64,000 bases of DNA. Origin: Acinetobacter guillouiae CIP 63.46 (GTDB lineage: Bacteria; Pseudomonadota; Gammaproteobacteria; Pseudomonadales; Moraxellaceae). The stretch lies in assembly GCF_000368145.1 (NCBI RefSeq), contig NZ_KB849285.1:243650-307649 (forward strand), written 5' to 3'. The notes below the pieces were generated by a model. That model was not told the origin of the DNA. It ran no database searches and worked only from the letters and a program-made list of their open reading frames with translations. A program made the translations under genes and the position numbers. Positions 37,125 through 45,577 of this stretch are shown here, one piece after another (the first letter of the stretch is position 1; every line of letters begins with the position of its first letter).

Positions 37125-40100
37125 CTACGACTCCGCGGCTAAACCGTATTCTCTTGCCTCTTCCAAATTCACAGTGACGAGCTTTGATGTGCCTGGTTCA
37201 GGCATCGTCACACCCAGCAAATCGGTTGCCATCGTCATTGCAACTTTATTATGTGTAATGTAAATGAATTGGACTTGATCAGAAAGCTCTTTTACTAAAT
37301 TACAAAAACGACCAACGTTAGCATCGTCTAAAGGTGCATCAACTTCATCCAAAACACAGAAAGGTGCAGGATTCAAACGAAAAATAGCAAATACCAAAGC
37401 CAATGCCGTTAATGCTTTTTCACCACCAGATAACAAAGCCAATGAACTATTTTTCTTGCCGGGTGGACGTGCCATCAACTTCACGCCAGACTGCCAGTCA
37501 TCTTCAAGACTTAAACTAGCTTCACCACCATTAAAGACTTTTGGAAATAATACTTTTAATTCAGCATTAACCTGATCAAAAGTACCCATAAATAATTTTT
37601 TGGTTTCTTGGTCAATGGTCTTCATGGCATCTTTCAATTGCCCAACCGTATTTTCTAAGTCTTGCATTTGATGGGTTAGATCTTCAAAGCGCTTAGAAAC
37701 TTCTTCATATTCTGCTGAAGCGGCTAAATTGACCGCGCCTAATTTTTCAAACTGACGCTGTGCTTTCTCAAATTTTTCTTGATGTACAGGTAAATCAATC
37801 AATACGCCTTGCTTAACTTCAGCATTCATCTCTTTAAGTTGATCGGAATAATGCTGTAAATCTGATTTTGCCGATTGCCAAGCCAAACGTCGCTCTTCCA
37901 GTTTTATACGCAATTGCTCATCATTTTGCTGATGCAAATGGCGCATTTCTGTAAGTTGTTGCTGTTTGGATTGAATATTATTCAATTCAACTTGCCACTC
38001 ACTCCAAGTTTTTTGCAGTTTTTCAGTTTGTTGTGCCTGCTCAGCATATTGCGATTCTAGACTCGGCAATTCCAATTGAATTGGATCTACAAACTTCTTG
38101 GCTTGCTCCATTTGCGCAATAATTTGTTGATATTGCGTTTTAGAGAAGGATAGGTCTTTGTCTAATAATTCAATTTGCTGTTTATTTTGTTCAGCTAGAC
38201 GACGTGTAGTTTCAGAATCTTGCTGCTTAAGCTGTAATTGCTGTTGCTGTTCTTCAACCTGCTCATTGAGCTCATCCAACTTGAATTGCAAGGTTTTAAA
38301 CTCAGGAAGATTTTGTTCAAGCTTGAGGATGACCGAGTGCATATCGATTTCAAGATCATCTTTCTGCATTGAATCTTCTTCAAGTTGCTCATCTAACTGT
38401 TGCAATTGACTATTCAGCTGAACTTTCTGCAACTCAAATGCTTGTGAAGCACTTTGCTGCTTAGCAATTTGCAGATCAAACTGTTGTAGCTGTTTTTGCT
38501 GATGTTTTAGCGTGTCTTGCTCTGTTTGGATCTGTTTTTGCAGGTCCAGCAATTGCTGATTTAAATTTGGCAATACAGTTTCAGCTTCAATCAACTGTGA
38601 TTGTAGCTGCGCAAGTTGTGTTTCAATTTCTTCAAGGCGAATACGATGACTGAGTGCACCCTGTGCGGCTTGGCTCGACTCATCAAAGAACAGACCAATC
38701 ACCCAATCTTGACCAACATGATAACCATCCAGCGTCAATATGCTTTGTCCTGCTTTTAACTGTGCTTGTACCGCTAAAGCTTGAGCGAGGTTTTCAATTA
38801 CAGCGACTTGATTCCACAATGAATACTGTGGAGATTCAATCCAATCTGCTAAACATGCCAATCCATTCAATTGAATTTTATCTTGCGAGCTTGTTGCTTT
38901 AAGCTGGCGTGCCACACTTTCAGCAAAATCAGCATCTTGATCAACAATATGGGCTGACAACCATTTGGCTAAAAACTTTTCAACCAGCGGTGCATGTGCT
39001 TTGCCTTGTGCATTCAGCGTTAATACCTGCATCAATTGCACAGTATCAGCCTTGCTATTTACAGCACTTTTCGCCATTAATTGGGTGAGGTTTTTCTGTT
39101 CAGATTGCAACACTTGTACATCAGATTTTAAAGCTGAAATCTGAGTTTTTTGCTGACTAATGCTTTCCTGTAGTTGTTCAAACTGCTGCTTTGCTTGATT
39201 AATTTTTTGTTCTAATTCAACAATCGCAGCTTGGATTGCTAATTTATCTTGCTCAAGTTGTTGAACATCTTCAGTTTGAAATTGACTTTGAACCTGAACG
39301 GCTTGGGTTTTTAAGGTGTCTTTTTGCTGTTCAATACGCGCAACATTTTTTGCAAGCTGTTCAATTTGCGCCTGCATTTGTGCTTTTTGCTGCTGTTGCT
39401 TTTCAACTTGAACTTTGACCTGTTCATACTGTTGTTGTGCTTGCAATTGCTGCGCTTTTAAATCGGTAAAGGCTTGGCTACGTTGTTGTGTTTCAGACTC
39501 AGCATGTTGTAAATGTTCAGTCTGCTGCTCCAATTGACTGTGCAAGGTTTCCAATTGCAATTCCATCAACTGAATCTTTTCTTTGGTTTGAGCTTTTTGC
39601 TGTTCAAAATTTCCCAAAGCTTCTGAGTTCTGTTGAAATAAACTTTGTTTCTGTTCCAAAGTCATTTTCAACTCAGAGAGTTTTTTCTCAGCTTGTTGCC
39701 ACTCATTTTGCAAAGGCGTGGACTGTTGAATCAAACGTTGGAACAACTCATTGGTTGAAGTCAGATCATGTTCCAAAGTACTCATGTCAGAGCGCACCAG
39801 TTTAAAGTGCTCTCCCAATTCGTTCATTTCAACCGTATATTGTTCTTGTAAACGAGAACTACGATCACACTGGAAAGATAGAATTTCAATCTTTAACGTA
39901 CGAATTTCAGTTTCTAAAGTCTTATATTGAACCGCAGTTTCAGACTGTCGTTTTAAGGTTTTAAGCTGTGATTTGAGTTCTGAAGCAATATCTTCGAGGC
40001 GGTCTAAGTTCTGCGTGGTATGTTCTAAGTGTTGTAGTGTTTCACGACGACGAGCCTGATAACGAGAAACTCCAGCAGCCTCTTCAAGAAAGATACGCAT

Positions 40101-40577
40101 TTCTTCAGGTTTGGCATCAACCAAGCGGTTGATCATCCCCTGTTCGATGATTGCGTAAGAACGAGGACCCAAACCTGTACCCAAGAAAATGTCGGTAATA
40201 TCACGACGTCGACACTTCGTCCCATTGAGAAAGTATTCAGATTTTCCATCACGATTCACCTGACGGCGAACAGCAAGTTCAGTATACGCGTTATAAGCCC
40301 CACCTAATTTGCCATAGGTGTTTTCAAAGCGCAGTTCTACACTTGCCATACCTACAGGTTTACGTTTTGCCGTTCCTGTAAAAATAACATCCTGCATACT
40401 GCCACCACGGAGCTGGCGTGCACTGGATTCCCCCATCACCCAACGGATCGCGTCAATCACATTGGATTTACCACAACCATTAGGACCAACCACCGCTGTA
40501 CGGTTATCTTTGAATTGTAGTGTTGTACTATCGGCAAAAGATTTGAAGCCTGAAAGTTTTAAGCTGCTTAAACGCAT
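37125..40577 (-). CDS. smc: Chromosome segregation protein SMC
   Basis: Condensin-type ATPase that compacts and segregates chromosomes. 1150 residues: Walker A GPNGCGKSNVIDAIRWVMGE at about 32-51, a coiled-coil arm rich in Gln, Glu and Lys (about 170-500), a hinge (about 520-650, with LNGLACLADWIESP and AGQSILTLDGYHVGQDWVIG), the returning coiled coil (about 660-1000), then signature LLSGGEKALTALALVFAI and Walker B PFCVLDEVDAPLDDANV near the C-terminus. Length and layout are normal. It starts 13 bases after the GntR gene stop, so it may be co-transcribed with that regulator; zipA begins one base after its stop. Confidence 0.95.
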   Translation of the reverse strand: MRLSSLKLSGFKSFADSTTLQFKDNRTAVVGPNGCGKSNVIDAIRWVMGESSARQLRGGSMQDVIFTGTAKRKPVGMASVELRFENTYGKLGGAYNAYTELAVRRQVNRDGKSEYFLNGTKCRRRDITDIFLGTGLGPRSYAIIEQGMINRLVDAKPEEMRIFLEEAAGVSRYQARRRETLQHLEHTTQNLDRLEDIASELKSQLKTLKRQSETAVQYKTLETEIRTLKIEILSFQCDRSSRLQEQYTVEMNELGEHFKLVRSDMSTLEHDLTSTNELFQRLIQQSTPLQNEWQQAEKKLSELKMTLEQKQSLFQQNSEALGNFEQQKAQTKEKIQLMELQLETLHSQLEQQTEHLQHAESETQQRSQAFTDLKAQQLQAQQQYEQVKVQVEKQQQQKAQMQAQIEQLAKNVARIEQQKDTLKTQAVQVQSQFQTEDVQQLEQDKLAIQAAIVELEQKINQAKQQFEQLQESISQQKTQISALKSDVQVLQSEQKNLTQLMAKSAVNSKADTVQLMQVLTLNAQGKAHAPLVEKFLAKWLSAHIVDQDADFAESVARQLKATSSQDKIQLNGLACLADWIESPQYSLWNQVAVIENLAQALAVQAQLKAGQSILTLDGYHVGQDWVIGLFFDESSQAAQGALSHRIRLEEIETQLAQLQSQLIEAETVLPNLNQQLLDLQKQIQTEQDTLKHQQKQLQQFDLQIAKQQSASQAFELQKVQLNSQLQQLDEQLEEDSMQKDDLEIDMHSVILKLEQNLPEFKTLQFKLDELNEQVEEQQQQLQLKQQDSETTRRLAEQNKQQIELLDKDLSFSKTQYQQIIAQMEQAKKFVDPIQLELPSLESQYAEQAQQTEKLQKTWSEWQVELNNIQSKQQQLTEMRHLHQQNDEQLRIKLEERRLAWQSAKSDLQHYSDQLKEMNAEVKQGVLIDLPVHQEKFEKAQRQFEKLGAVNLAASAEYEEVSKRFEDLTHQMQDLENTVGQLKDAMKTIDQETKKLFMGTFDQVNAELKVLFPKVFNGGEASLSLEDDWQSGVKLMARPPGKKNSSLALLSGGEKALTALALVFAIFRLNPAPFCVLDEVDAPLDDANVGRFCNLVKELSDQVQFIYITHNKVAMTMATDLLGVTMPEPGTSKLVTVNLEEAREYGLAAES

Positions 40578-40590
40578 AATGTCCTAGTAA

Positions 40591-41286
40591 TTACCGACGC
40601 GATCTCCGCGCCCAAGCGAGTTCGATTTGTTTCATCCGTGTCAGAGATTCCAACACTAGATTACGTAAGTGTCGACAAAAATCTTCCATAAATAAAGTAG
40701 CTTGTTGTGATTTTCGGATTAAAATTGCGTCAATCACCAACTTAAGCAATTCTAAAGCTTCTTGAAGCTCGCGTCTTGAAGTATTTAAGGTTAAAAAATA
40801 ACTTCTTCGTAGGGATGGTAACAACTCTTTATAAAATTTCATCAGGTAGGGATTCCCAACCATGTCCTGTTGCCCTGATAAAAATTGAAATATGCCATCA
40901 TAAAACTTTTCAGTATTGCCTTGCTTCACCTGCTCAACCAAATGATTCATCATCTGCTGAATCGCTTCAGCTTCATGATTGCGCCATGTTTCACTCATAC
41001 GTTGCACGATTTGACCTAATAACAATGCGCTGGTATCGAACAATGCACGGACTTGTTGTGCTGACATTTCTGAGACAATTGCACCACGACGAGGATAAAT
41101 TTCAATCAGATGGGTTCTTTCTAAAAGCAAAAGGGCTTCACGTACCGAGCCACGACTGACATCCAGTTCTTTGGCAATACGTAGTTCTTGTATTCTTTCC
41201 CCTTCAACCAACTCGCCACTAATAATTTGTTCACTAATATGTTTGGCAATCTGTTCTGAAAGGCTATCCACTTCTTCCGAATGCAT
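40591..41286 (-). CDS. GntR-family transcriptional regulator (FCD subgroup)
   Basis: A 231-residue regulator. The N-terminal winged helix is clear (ISGELVEGERIQELRIAKELDVSRGSVREALLLLERTHLIEIYPRRGAIV, residues about 22-70). The remaining helical domain fits the FCD ligand-binding type (RALFDTSALLLGQIVQRMSE, helices to the end). Ligand unknown; FadR/PrpR-like small acids are typical. It sits at the head of the smc-zipA-ligA unit, 13 bases before smc. Just upstream of its start are palindromic repeats typical of GntR operators, so it probably controls its own expression and, through it, the downstream cell-division genes. Confidence 0.88.
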   Translation of the reverse strand: MHSEEVDSLSEQIAKHISEQIISGELVEGERIQELRIAKELDVSRGSVREALLLLERTHLIEIYPRRGAIVSEMSAQQVRALFDTSALLLGQIVQRMSETWRNHEAEAIQQMMNHLVEQVKQGNTEKFYDGIFQFLSGQQDMVGNPYLMKFYKELLPSLRRSYFLTLNTSRRELQEALELLKLVIDAILIRKSQQATLFMEDFCRHLRNLVLESLTRMKQIELAWARRSRR

Positions 41287-41319
41287 ATAATTCCTATCTT
41301 GGTTTATTATTCTTTACTT

Positions 41320-41336
41320 GGACAATGTCAATTGTC
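41320..41336. promoter_or_regulatory. Candidate GntR operator, proximal site
   Basis: Contains GACAAT / ATTGTC (41321-41326 and 41331-41336) with a 4-base spacer, 34 bases upstream of the GntR start codon. The outer GGACAATGTCA (41320-41330) is the reverse complement of the arm at 41376-41386. Expected to overlap the promoter. Confidence 0.55.
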
Positions 41337-41375
41337 ATTATTTTAGTTGTACCTGATTTAATTCAATTGAAACCA

Positions 41376-41392
41376 TGACATTGTCCGACAAT
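41376..41392. promoter_or_regulatory. Candidate GntR operator, distal site
   Basis: Contains ATTGTC-C-GACAAT (41380-41392), a perfect 13-bp palindrome of the kind bound by FCD-type GntR proteins. It lies about 90 bases upstream of the GntR start. Confidence 0.6.
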
Positions 41393-41446
41393 TTTAATGT
41401 ATTTTAAGTCAACTCAGTGTTTAGAAAAAGTACCATTGATCGGAAT

Positions 41447-42250
41447 CTACTTAGTAATACCTTGATAAATAAAATAAAGACCGACCACTGTAAGTAAGCA
41501 TGCAAAGCATTTTTTCAACATCGCTGGTGAAAGTGCATGCGCCACCTTTGCGCCAAATTTGGCAGTGATAAAACTCATTACACTGATCCCAATAAAGGCA
41601 TAGATATGGACATAACCAATTGAATTTTTAATTTCGGTTGGTTCTTGTGCACCAAAGAACATAAAACCGAGCGCACCCGCAATTGCGATCGGTAAACCAC
41701 AAGCTGCTGATGTTGCAACGGCTTTTTGCATCACCACACCATTTTTGTTGAGATAGGGAACGGTCAGACTTCCGCCACCAATTCCAAAAATTGCCGATGC
41801 AACTCCAATTCCCCCACCAGCCAGCATTTGCATAGGTGCGGTCGGTAATTGTTTAGATTCATCAACTTTGACATTGGCCCCTTTAAACATCTTAAATGCC
41901 ACCCAAATCGCAAATGCACCAATAATCAGCTGTAAATGCTGACCTGATAAAATATCTGCAATGCCAGCACCAATAAATGAGCCAATCACCAAACCTGGGG
42001 CTAAGTTTTTAAAAACATTCCAAAGTACTGCACCTTTTTTATGATGCGCTGTTACGGAACTAATTGAAGTTACAATAATTGTTGCAAGTGAAGTTCCCAA
42101 TGCCATGTGCATAATGACCGAAGGATCATAGCCCATTTTAGTAAACACCACATAGAGAATTGGTACAATAATTAAGCCACCACCAACACCAAATAGCCCA
42201 GCAGCAAATCCTGCGATTGCACCAATACCTAAATATATGATTAACTCCAT
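41447..42250 (-). CDS. TauE/SafE-family sulfite or anion exporter
   Basis: Inner-membrane transporter of 267 residues with eight hydrophobic segments. It has the two family repeats, each starting with a glycine-rich motif: AGFAAGLFGVGGGLIIVPIL (residues 13-32) and IGVASAIFGIGGGSLTVPYLNKNG (about 150-173), the hallmark of TauE/SafE (PF01925). The substrate is likely a sulfur-containing oxyanion or organic sulfonate, but the family is broad. It is divergent from birA with only 30 bases between the start codons, so the promoters overlap the coding regions or this short gap. Confidence 0.88.
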   Translation of the reverse strand: MELIIYLGIGAIAGFAAGLFGVGGGLIIVPILYVVFTKMGYDPSVIMHMALGTSLATIIVTSISSVTAHHKKGAVLWNVFKNLAPGLVIGSFIGAGIADILSGQHLQLIIGAFAIWVAFKMFKGANVKVDESKQLPTAPMQMLAGGGIGVASAIFGIGGGSLTVPYLNKNGVVMQKAVATSAACGLPIAIAGALGFMFFGAQEPTEIKNSIGYVHIYAFIGISVMSFITAKFGAKVAHALSPAMLKKCFACLLTVVGLYFIYQGITK

Positions 42251-42280
42251 AAATGTTCCTTCACTCTTCTCAGATTCAAC

Positions 42281-43036
42281 ATGGATTTAGAGACTCGTCA
42301 TCTTAGACAACTTCTTACACAAGCAAATGAACTCCCTGAAGTGCTGCTTTTAAAGCAGACGACAGCATCGACCAATGATGATGTGCGTGAAATTGCGCTC
42401 AGCGGCGTCAAGACAGTTTTGGTCTGTAGTGAAACTCAGACTCAAGGACGAGGTCAGCACCAACGGGAATGGGTTTCGCCCATTGGTAACATTTATTTAA
42501 GCACATTGCTTGAAACTCGAACACCCTTAGATGGGCGTTTAGCATTGGAAATTGCTTTAAATATCTTACAAATGCCAACACTTAAGAATTTACCAGCATT
42601 ACAAATTAAATGGCCCAATGACCTATATAGCTCTCAAGGAAAGTGGGGGGGAATTTTGGTTGAGCCCATTTCACCACATCAAGCCATTGTTGGAATCGGG
42701 ATCAACTTATTTCCGATCCCCAAAGAAAATGTGACTCAACAAGCCACCTCGATAATGCAATTAGGCCTACAATTTCCAAATCGAATCCAAATCATTGCAG
42801 AAATGTATTTGGCAATTCAACAAGCTGGACAATGGTTTGATCATGGTTGCTATAACCTTGCAGCACGATTTAATCACTATGCTGCCTTTATGGATCAGCA
42901 GGTTTATTTTGAACAAATTCAAAATTCAATTGAGGGTATTTTCAAAGGAATTTCTGATGATGGCGCACTGAATTTATTGACAGCTCAAGGCTTAGTCAAT
43001 GTCTATCAAGGGCGTTTACGCTTAGCTGAAGCATAA
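42281..43036 (+). CDS. birA: Biotin--[acetyl-CoA-carboxylase] ligase
   Basis: Attaches biotin to the carrier protein of acetyl-CoA carboxylase via biotinyl-AMP. The 251-residue protein has ASTNDDVRE, the biotinyl-AMP loop TQGRGQHQREWVSP, and IKWPNDLYSSQGKWGGILVE, all diagnostic. It begins directly with the catalytic domain: there is no N-terminal winged helix, so this is a class I ligase without repressor function. The biotin operon at 23.5-28.3 kb cannot therefore be regulated by this protein in the E. coli way. The pantothenate kinase gene follows 302 bases downstream. Confidence 0.93.
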   Translation: MDLETRHLRQLLTQANELPEVLLLKQTTASTNDDVREIALSGVKTVLVCSETQTQGRGQHQREWVSPIGNIYLSTLLETRTPLDGRLALEIALNILQMPTLKNLPALQIKWPNDLYSSQGKWGGILVEPISPHQAIVGIGINLFPIPKENVTQQATSIMQLGLQFPNRIQIIAEMYLAIQQAGQWFDHGCYNLAARFNHYAAFMDQQVYFEQIQNSIEGIFKGISDDGALNLLTAQGLVNVYQGRLRLAEA

Positions 43037-43338
43037 ATAACGATGTGATCCGTTGTCTAAAATGAGATGGATTAATCAGATGTATCGTGAAAAAGTGATC
43101 AGCAATTATTTAAAACAGGGCTTTTTTCGCTATACATTTCGCTATATATTGCGCAGTAATCGTATTGATCCAAAGATCATAGCAAACAGTTACTAACAGT
43201 ACGGAACAACGTTCAGCAAAATGAACCGCAGGTTATTTGCCCTATTTGATTGATCAGATTGAGATGCTCTCTAAGTCGTTCAATATTTTCAAATAAAATA
43301 ATTATGCAGATTGTGTTCAGTTTCAATTAGGCAAAATC
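43037..43338. other. Gap between birA and coaX
   Basis: 302 bases. Apart from the 44-codon open frame listed separately, I see no known gene, repeat or strong hairpin. The promoter for coaX probably lies toward the right end. Confidence 0.4.
43062..43196 (+). CDS. Possible small basic protein, 44 residues
   Basis: An ATG-initiated frame in the birA-coaX gap encodes 44 residues (MRWINQMYREKVISNYLKQG followed by FFRYTFRYILRSNR). It is rich in Arg, Tyr and Phe and would form an amphipathic helix. No clear ribosome site precedes it and I recognise no homologue, so it may be chance or a remnant. Confidence 0.2.
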   Translation: MRWINQMYREKVISNYLKQGFFRYTFRYILRSNRIDPKIIANSY

Positions 43339-44070
43339 ATGAAAGCACTTTGGTTAGATATTGGAAATACCCGTCTAAAATATTGGATTACTGAAAATAA
43401 TCAAATTATCCAACAGGCAGCAGAATTACATCTCCAATCCCCTGCGGATCTGCTACTGGGTTTAATTCAACATTTTCGTGGTTTAGGCTTAGACAAAATT
43501 GGAATCTCCTCAGTCCAAGATAAAAAGAACAACGAACGCATTGTCCAGATTTTAAAATTACTCGATATTCCGGTGACTTTTGCCAAAGTGCATGCTGAAT
43601 ATGCAGGATTACGTTGTGGCTATGACCATATAGAACAACTTGGAATCGATCGTTGGTTACAAGTTTTGGCCGTGGCGAAAGCTGATGATGACTTGTGTGT
43701 GATTAGCTGTGGCACAGCTTTAACGATTGATTTAACCCAAGGCTTACAACATTTAGGCGGTTATATTCTGCCTAACCTCTATTTACAACGTGATTCTTTA
43801 ATTCAAAAAACCAAAGGTATTAAAATTCCAGATGCGGCTTTTTCAGAGCTAAGTCCTGGTCGGAATACCATAGATGCAGTACATCATGGCATTTTCTTGG
43901 GGCTGTTAAGCACCATTGAAAAAGTGCTTGAGCAACAACCACGAAAGCTTATTTTAACAGGTGGTGATGCCAATCTATTTGCACAATTTCTAGAGAAATA
44001 TCAACCAAGAATTGAATCAGATTTATTACTCAAAGGCTTACAGTTCTATATAGATCGACAAACCGCTTAA
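43339..44070 (+). CDS. coaX: Type III pantothenate kinase
   Basis: First enzyme of coenzyme A synthesis, phosphorylating pantothenate; the CoaX type belongs to the ASKHA fold. 243 residues, normal length. N-terminal [14 protein letters not shown] is the phosphate-binding motif (the Asp is essential in the family); [14 protein letters not shown] and [11 protein letters not shown] follow, then [15 protein letters not shown] and the second phosphate motif LTGGDAN. No neighbouring pathway genes except birA upstream, a combination seen elsewhere in gamma-proteobacteria. Confidence 0.93.
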   Translation: MKALWLDIGNTRLKYWITENNQIIQQAAELHLQSPADLLLGLIQHFRGLGLDKIGISSVQDKKNNERIVQILKLLDIPVTFAKVHAEYAGLRCGYDHIEQLGIDRWLQVLAVAKADDDLCVISCGTALTIDLTQGLQHLGGYILPNLYLQRDSLIQKTKGIKIPDAAFSELSPGRNTIDAVHHGIFLGLLSTIEKVLEQQPRKLILTGGDANLFAQFLEKYQPRIESDLLLKGLQFYIDRQTA

Positions 44071-44156
44071 ACCTAAATACAATTTAATAGAAGATCAGCA
44101 ATCTTCCATTTTTAATAAATAAACACAATCATAAACACGATAAATGAGCAATCATT

Positions 44157-44828
44157 ATGAAAACGATACCCTTACTGCTTAGTGCCTGTTTAATGAGCTT
44201 CACAATGGTGGGTTGTACCAGTTTACAAACTACGCACTCATCTTCAACAACCATGGCAACAACTGAACCTGTTATTGCTTACTTTGCTCCAGATGCAGGT
44301 GAAGAAGCCTGTGACTGCGGCTTAGTCATGGATCAGGGTTATTCACTCACGCCTGTAGAAAATGGATATTTCAGAAAATTATTAGGTCGTGATAAAGATG
44401 GCCGTTTCTTAGTTCAGGACTTCTATCAAAATAGTCGTAAAAAACAATCTGACCCATTTTGGATTAAAGCCCCTCAAGGCTTAAATAGCTTTGATAGTAA
44501 ATATGTCGACGGTGAAGTTGTGGGCTATTTTGAAAATGGAAAAGTCAGCTTTAAATCGACCAGCCAAGACCAGAGATTAGTTGGAAAAACTGAAACGTAC
44601 TATTCAAATGGCCAACTTGGGCTACAGGAAGAATATTCAGATGATCAGCCCATCGTTCAAAAGGTATGGTATGAAGATGGCAAACCTGCAGCTGAACTAA
44701 AATTAAGCCCAAGTGAAGATTATTCGATTCTGGACAGTAAAGTTTGGGATCAACAAGGCAATTTGATTCAAGATGAGCAACGCGCTCAGGAGATTCTTGA
44801 CGAGCTTTATCAAAAGCTCAATCAATAA
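44157..44828 (+). CDS. Lipoprotein with YwqK/MORN-like repeats
   Basis: A 223-residue precursor with a lipoprotein signal peptide; lipobox MVGC, modified Cys20, with Thr at +2 (outer-membrane sorting expected). The body contains MORN-like strands of the YwqK type (VDGEVVGYFENGKVSFKSTS, TETYYSNGQLGLQEEYSDDQ, VQKVWYEDGKPAAELKLSP), each with a Y-x-x-G-x-x pattern. Databases often label such proteins 'toxin-antitoxin system YwqK family', which describes a Bacillus relative and is not evidence of a toxin here. Function unknown. It lies 86 bases after coaX and converges on the RBBP9-like gene with 7 bases between stops. Confidence 0.78.
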   Translation: MKTIPLLLSACLMSFTMVGCTSLQTTHSSSTTMATTEPVIAYFAPDAGEEACDCGLVMDQGYSLTPVENGYFRKLLGRDKDGRFLVQDFYQNSRKKQSDPFWIKAPQGLNSFDSKYVDGEVVGYFENGKVSFKSTSQDQRLVGKTETYYSNGQLGLQEEYSDDQPIVQKVWYEDGKPAAELKLSPSEDYSILDSKVWDQQGNLIQDEQRAQEILDELYQKLNQ

Positions 44829-44835
44829 AACCACA

Positions 44836-45441
44836 TCACGATAAAATCGAATATGCAGCCTGAGTACCAGCTTGGGATTCAGGTTGTAATAGAACTGCTA
44901 ACTTTTCCCAAAGTACAGTTAAGCTGGTATAGCCCTCTGTTGCCATAAAATGCCCTGCACCTTTCACCTCAATCATTTGTGAATTCAGCGAATAACCCAA
45001 TTGAATACTGACAGGCGCTGGCACAAAAGGATCATTGTTGGAGAAAAAGATAAAGCGATTCAGAATATTCATTCTGAGCAGCGCATCATCGACCCGAGCG
45101 TGTTGTAAAAATAAGTTAAGTTCAGGTAAAACGGCTAAATTCTTACTGAATCCCGCAACCAAAAATAAAGCACCTAATTTTCGCCCCAATAATTCACTCG
45201 AAAGAAAATCAAGACTGGCAATCCCCCCTAAACCATGTGCCACAATGATGGTATCGTCATTGAGTGACTTAATTTGCTGCGTAATATTATGCTTCCACAG
45301 CTCATATTGGGGTTGCTCTGGATGTTCTAGATCAATCACTTCACATGTATGCCCTGTAGACAATACTTGTTGCTTTAGCCACGGATACCAATGATGTTCA
45401 GGGGAGCCTTTATAACCGTGTACGATAAATACTTTTTTCAT
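44836..45441 (-). CDS. RBBP9/YdeN-family alpha/beta hydrolase, nucleophile Ser replaced by Gly
   Basis: A 201-residue protein of the serine hydrolase RBBP9/YdeN family. The N-terminus MKKVFIVHGYKGSPEHHWYPWL is the family signature; ATG 45441 is chosen over 45459 because it starts there and has AAGAAG upstream. The elbow that should read G-H-S-x-G is AHGLGG, Gly70 in place of Ser. The DNA here (GCA CAT GGT TTA GGG) leaves no doubt. The other triad members are present: Asp in FFSNNDPFVPA and His in GAGHFMATEG. Without Ser the enzyme should not hydrolyse esters; it may bind a ligand or use another residue. The gene is otherwise intact. Confidence 0.8.
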   Translation of the reverse strand: MKKVFIVHGYKGSPEHHWYPWLKQQVLSTGHTCEVIDLEHPEQPQYELWKHNITQQIKSLNDDTIIVAHGLGGIASLDFLSSELLGRKLGALFLVAGFSKNLAVLPELNLFLQHARVDDALLRMNILNRFIFFSNNDPFVPAPVSIQLGYSLNSQMIEVKGAGHFMATEGYTSLTVLWEKLAVLLQPESQAGTQAAYSILS

Positions 45442-45534
45442 AAATAAACTTCTTATCAATTATTGTTTAAATCATATTCAAATAATGGGCTCAGAATATC
45501 TAAACAGCCAACAAAAGTATGTTATTTTTATTTA

Positions 45535-45562
45535 ACAAAAAAGCGCCCTAAGGCGCTTTTTA
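45535..45562 (-). terminator. Bidirectional terminator after ffh
   Basis: Stem AAAAGCGCC / GGCGCTTTT (45539-45560) with a 4-base loop and flanking A and T runs, 16 bases past the ffh stop. Confidence 0.85.
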
Positions 45563-45577
45563 TAAAAAAAATGAGAC

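Noticed and set aside
37125-40577. Several long plus-strand frames across smc
   Set aside because: They arise from the Gln/Glu/Lys-rich coiled coil read backwards (Cys/Ser/Phe-rich products) and are not genes.
44157-44828. Toxin-antitoxin function suggested by the YwqK-type family name
   Set aside because: No partner toxin nearby; the protein is a lipoprotein with MORN-like strands and the name derives from a distant relative.
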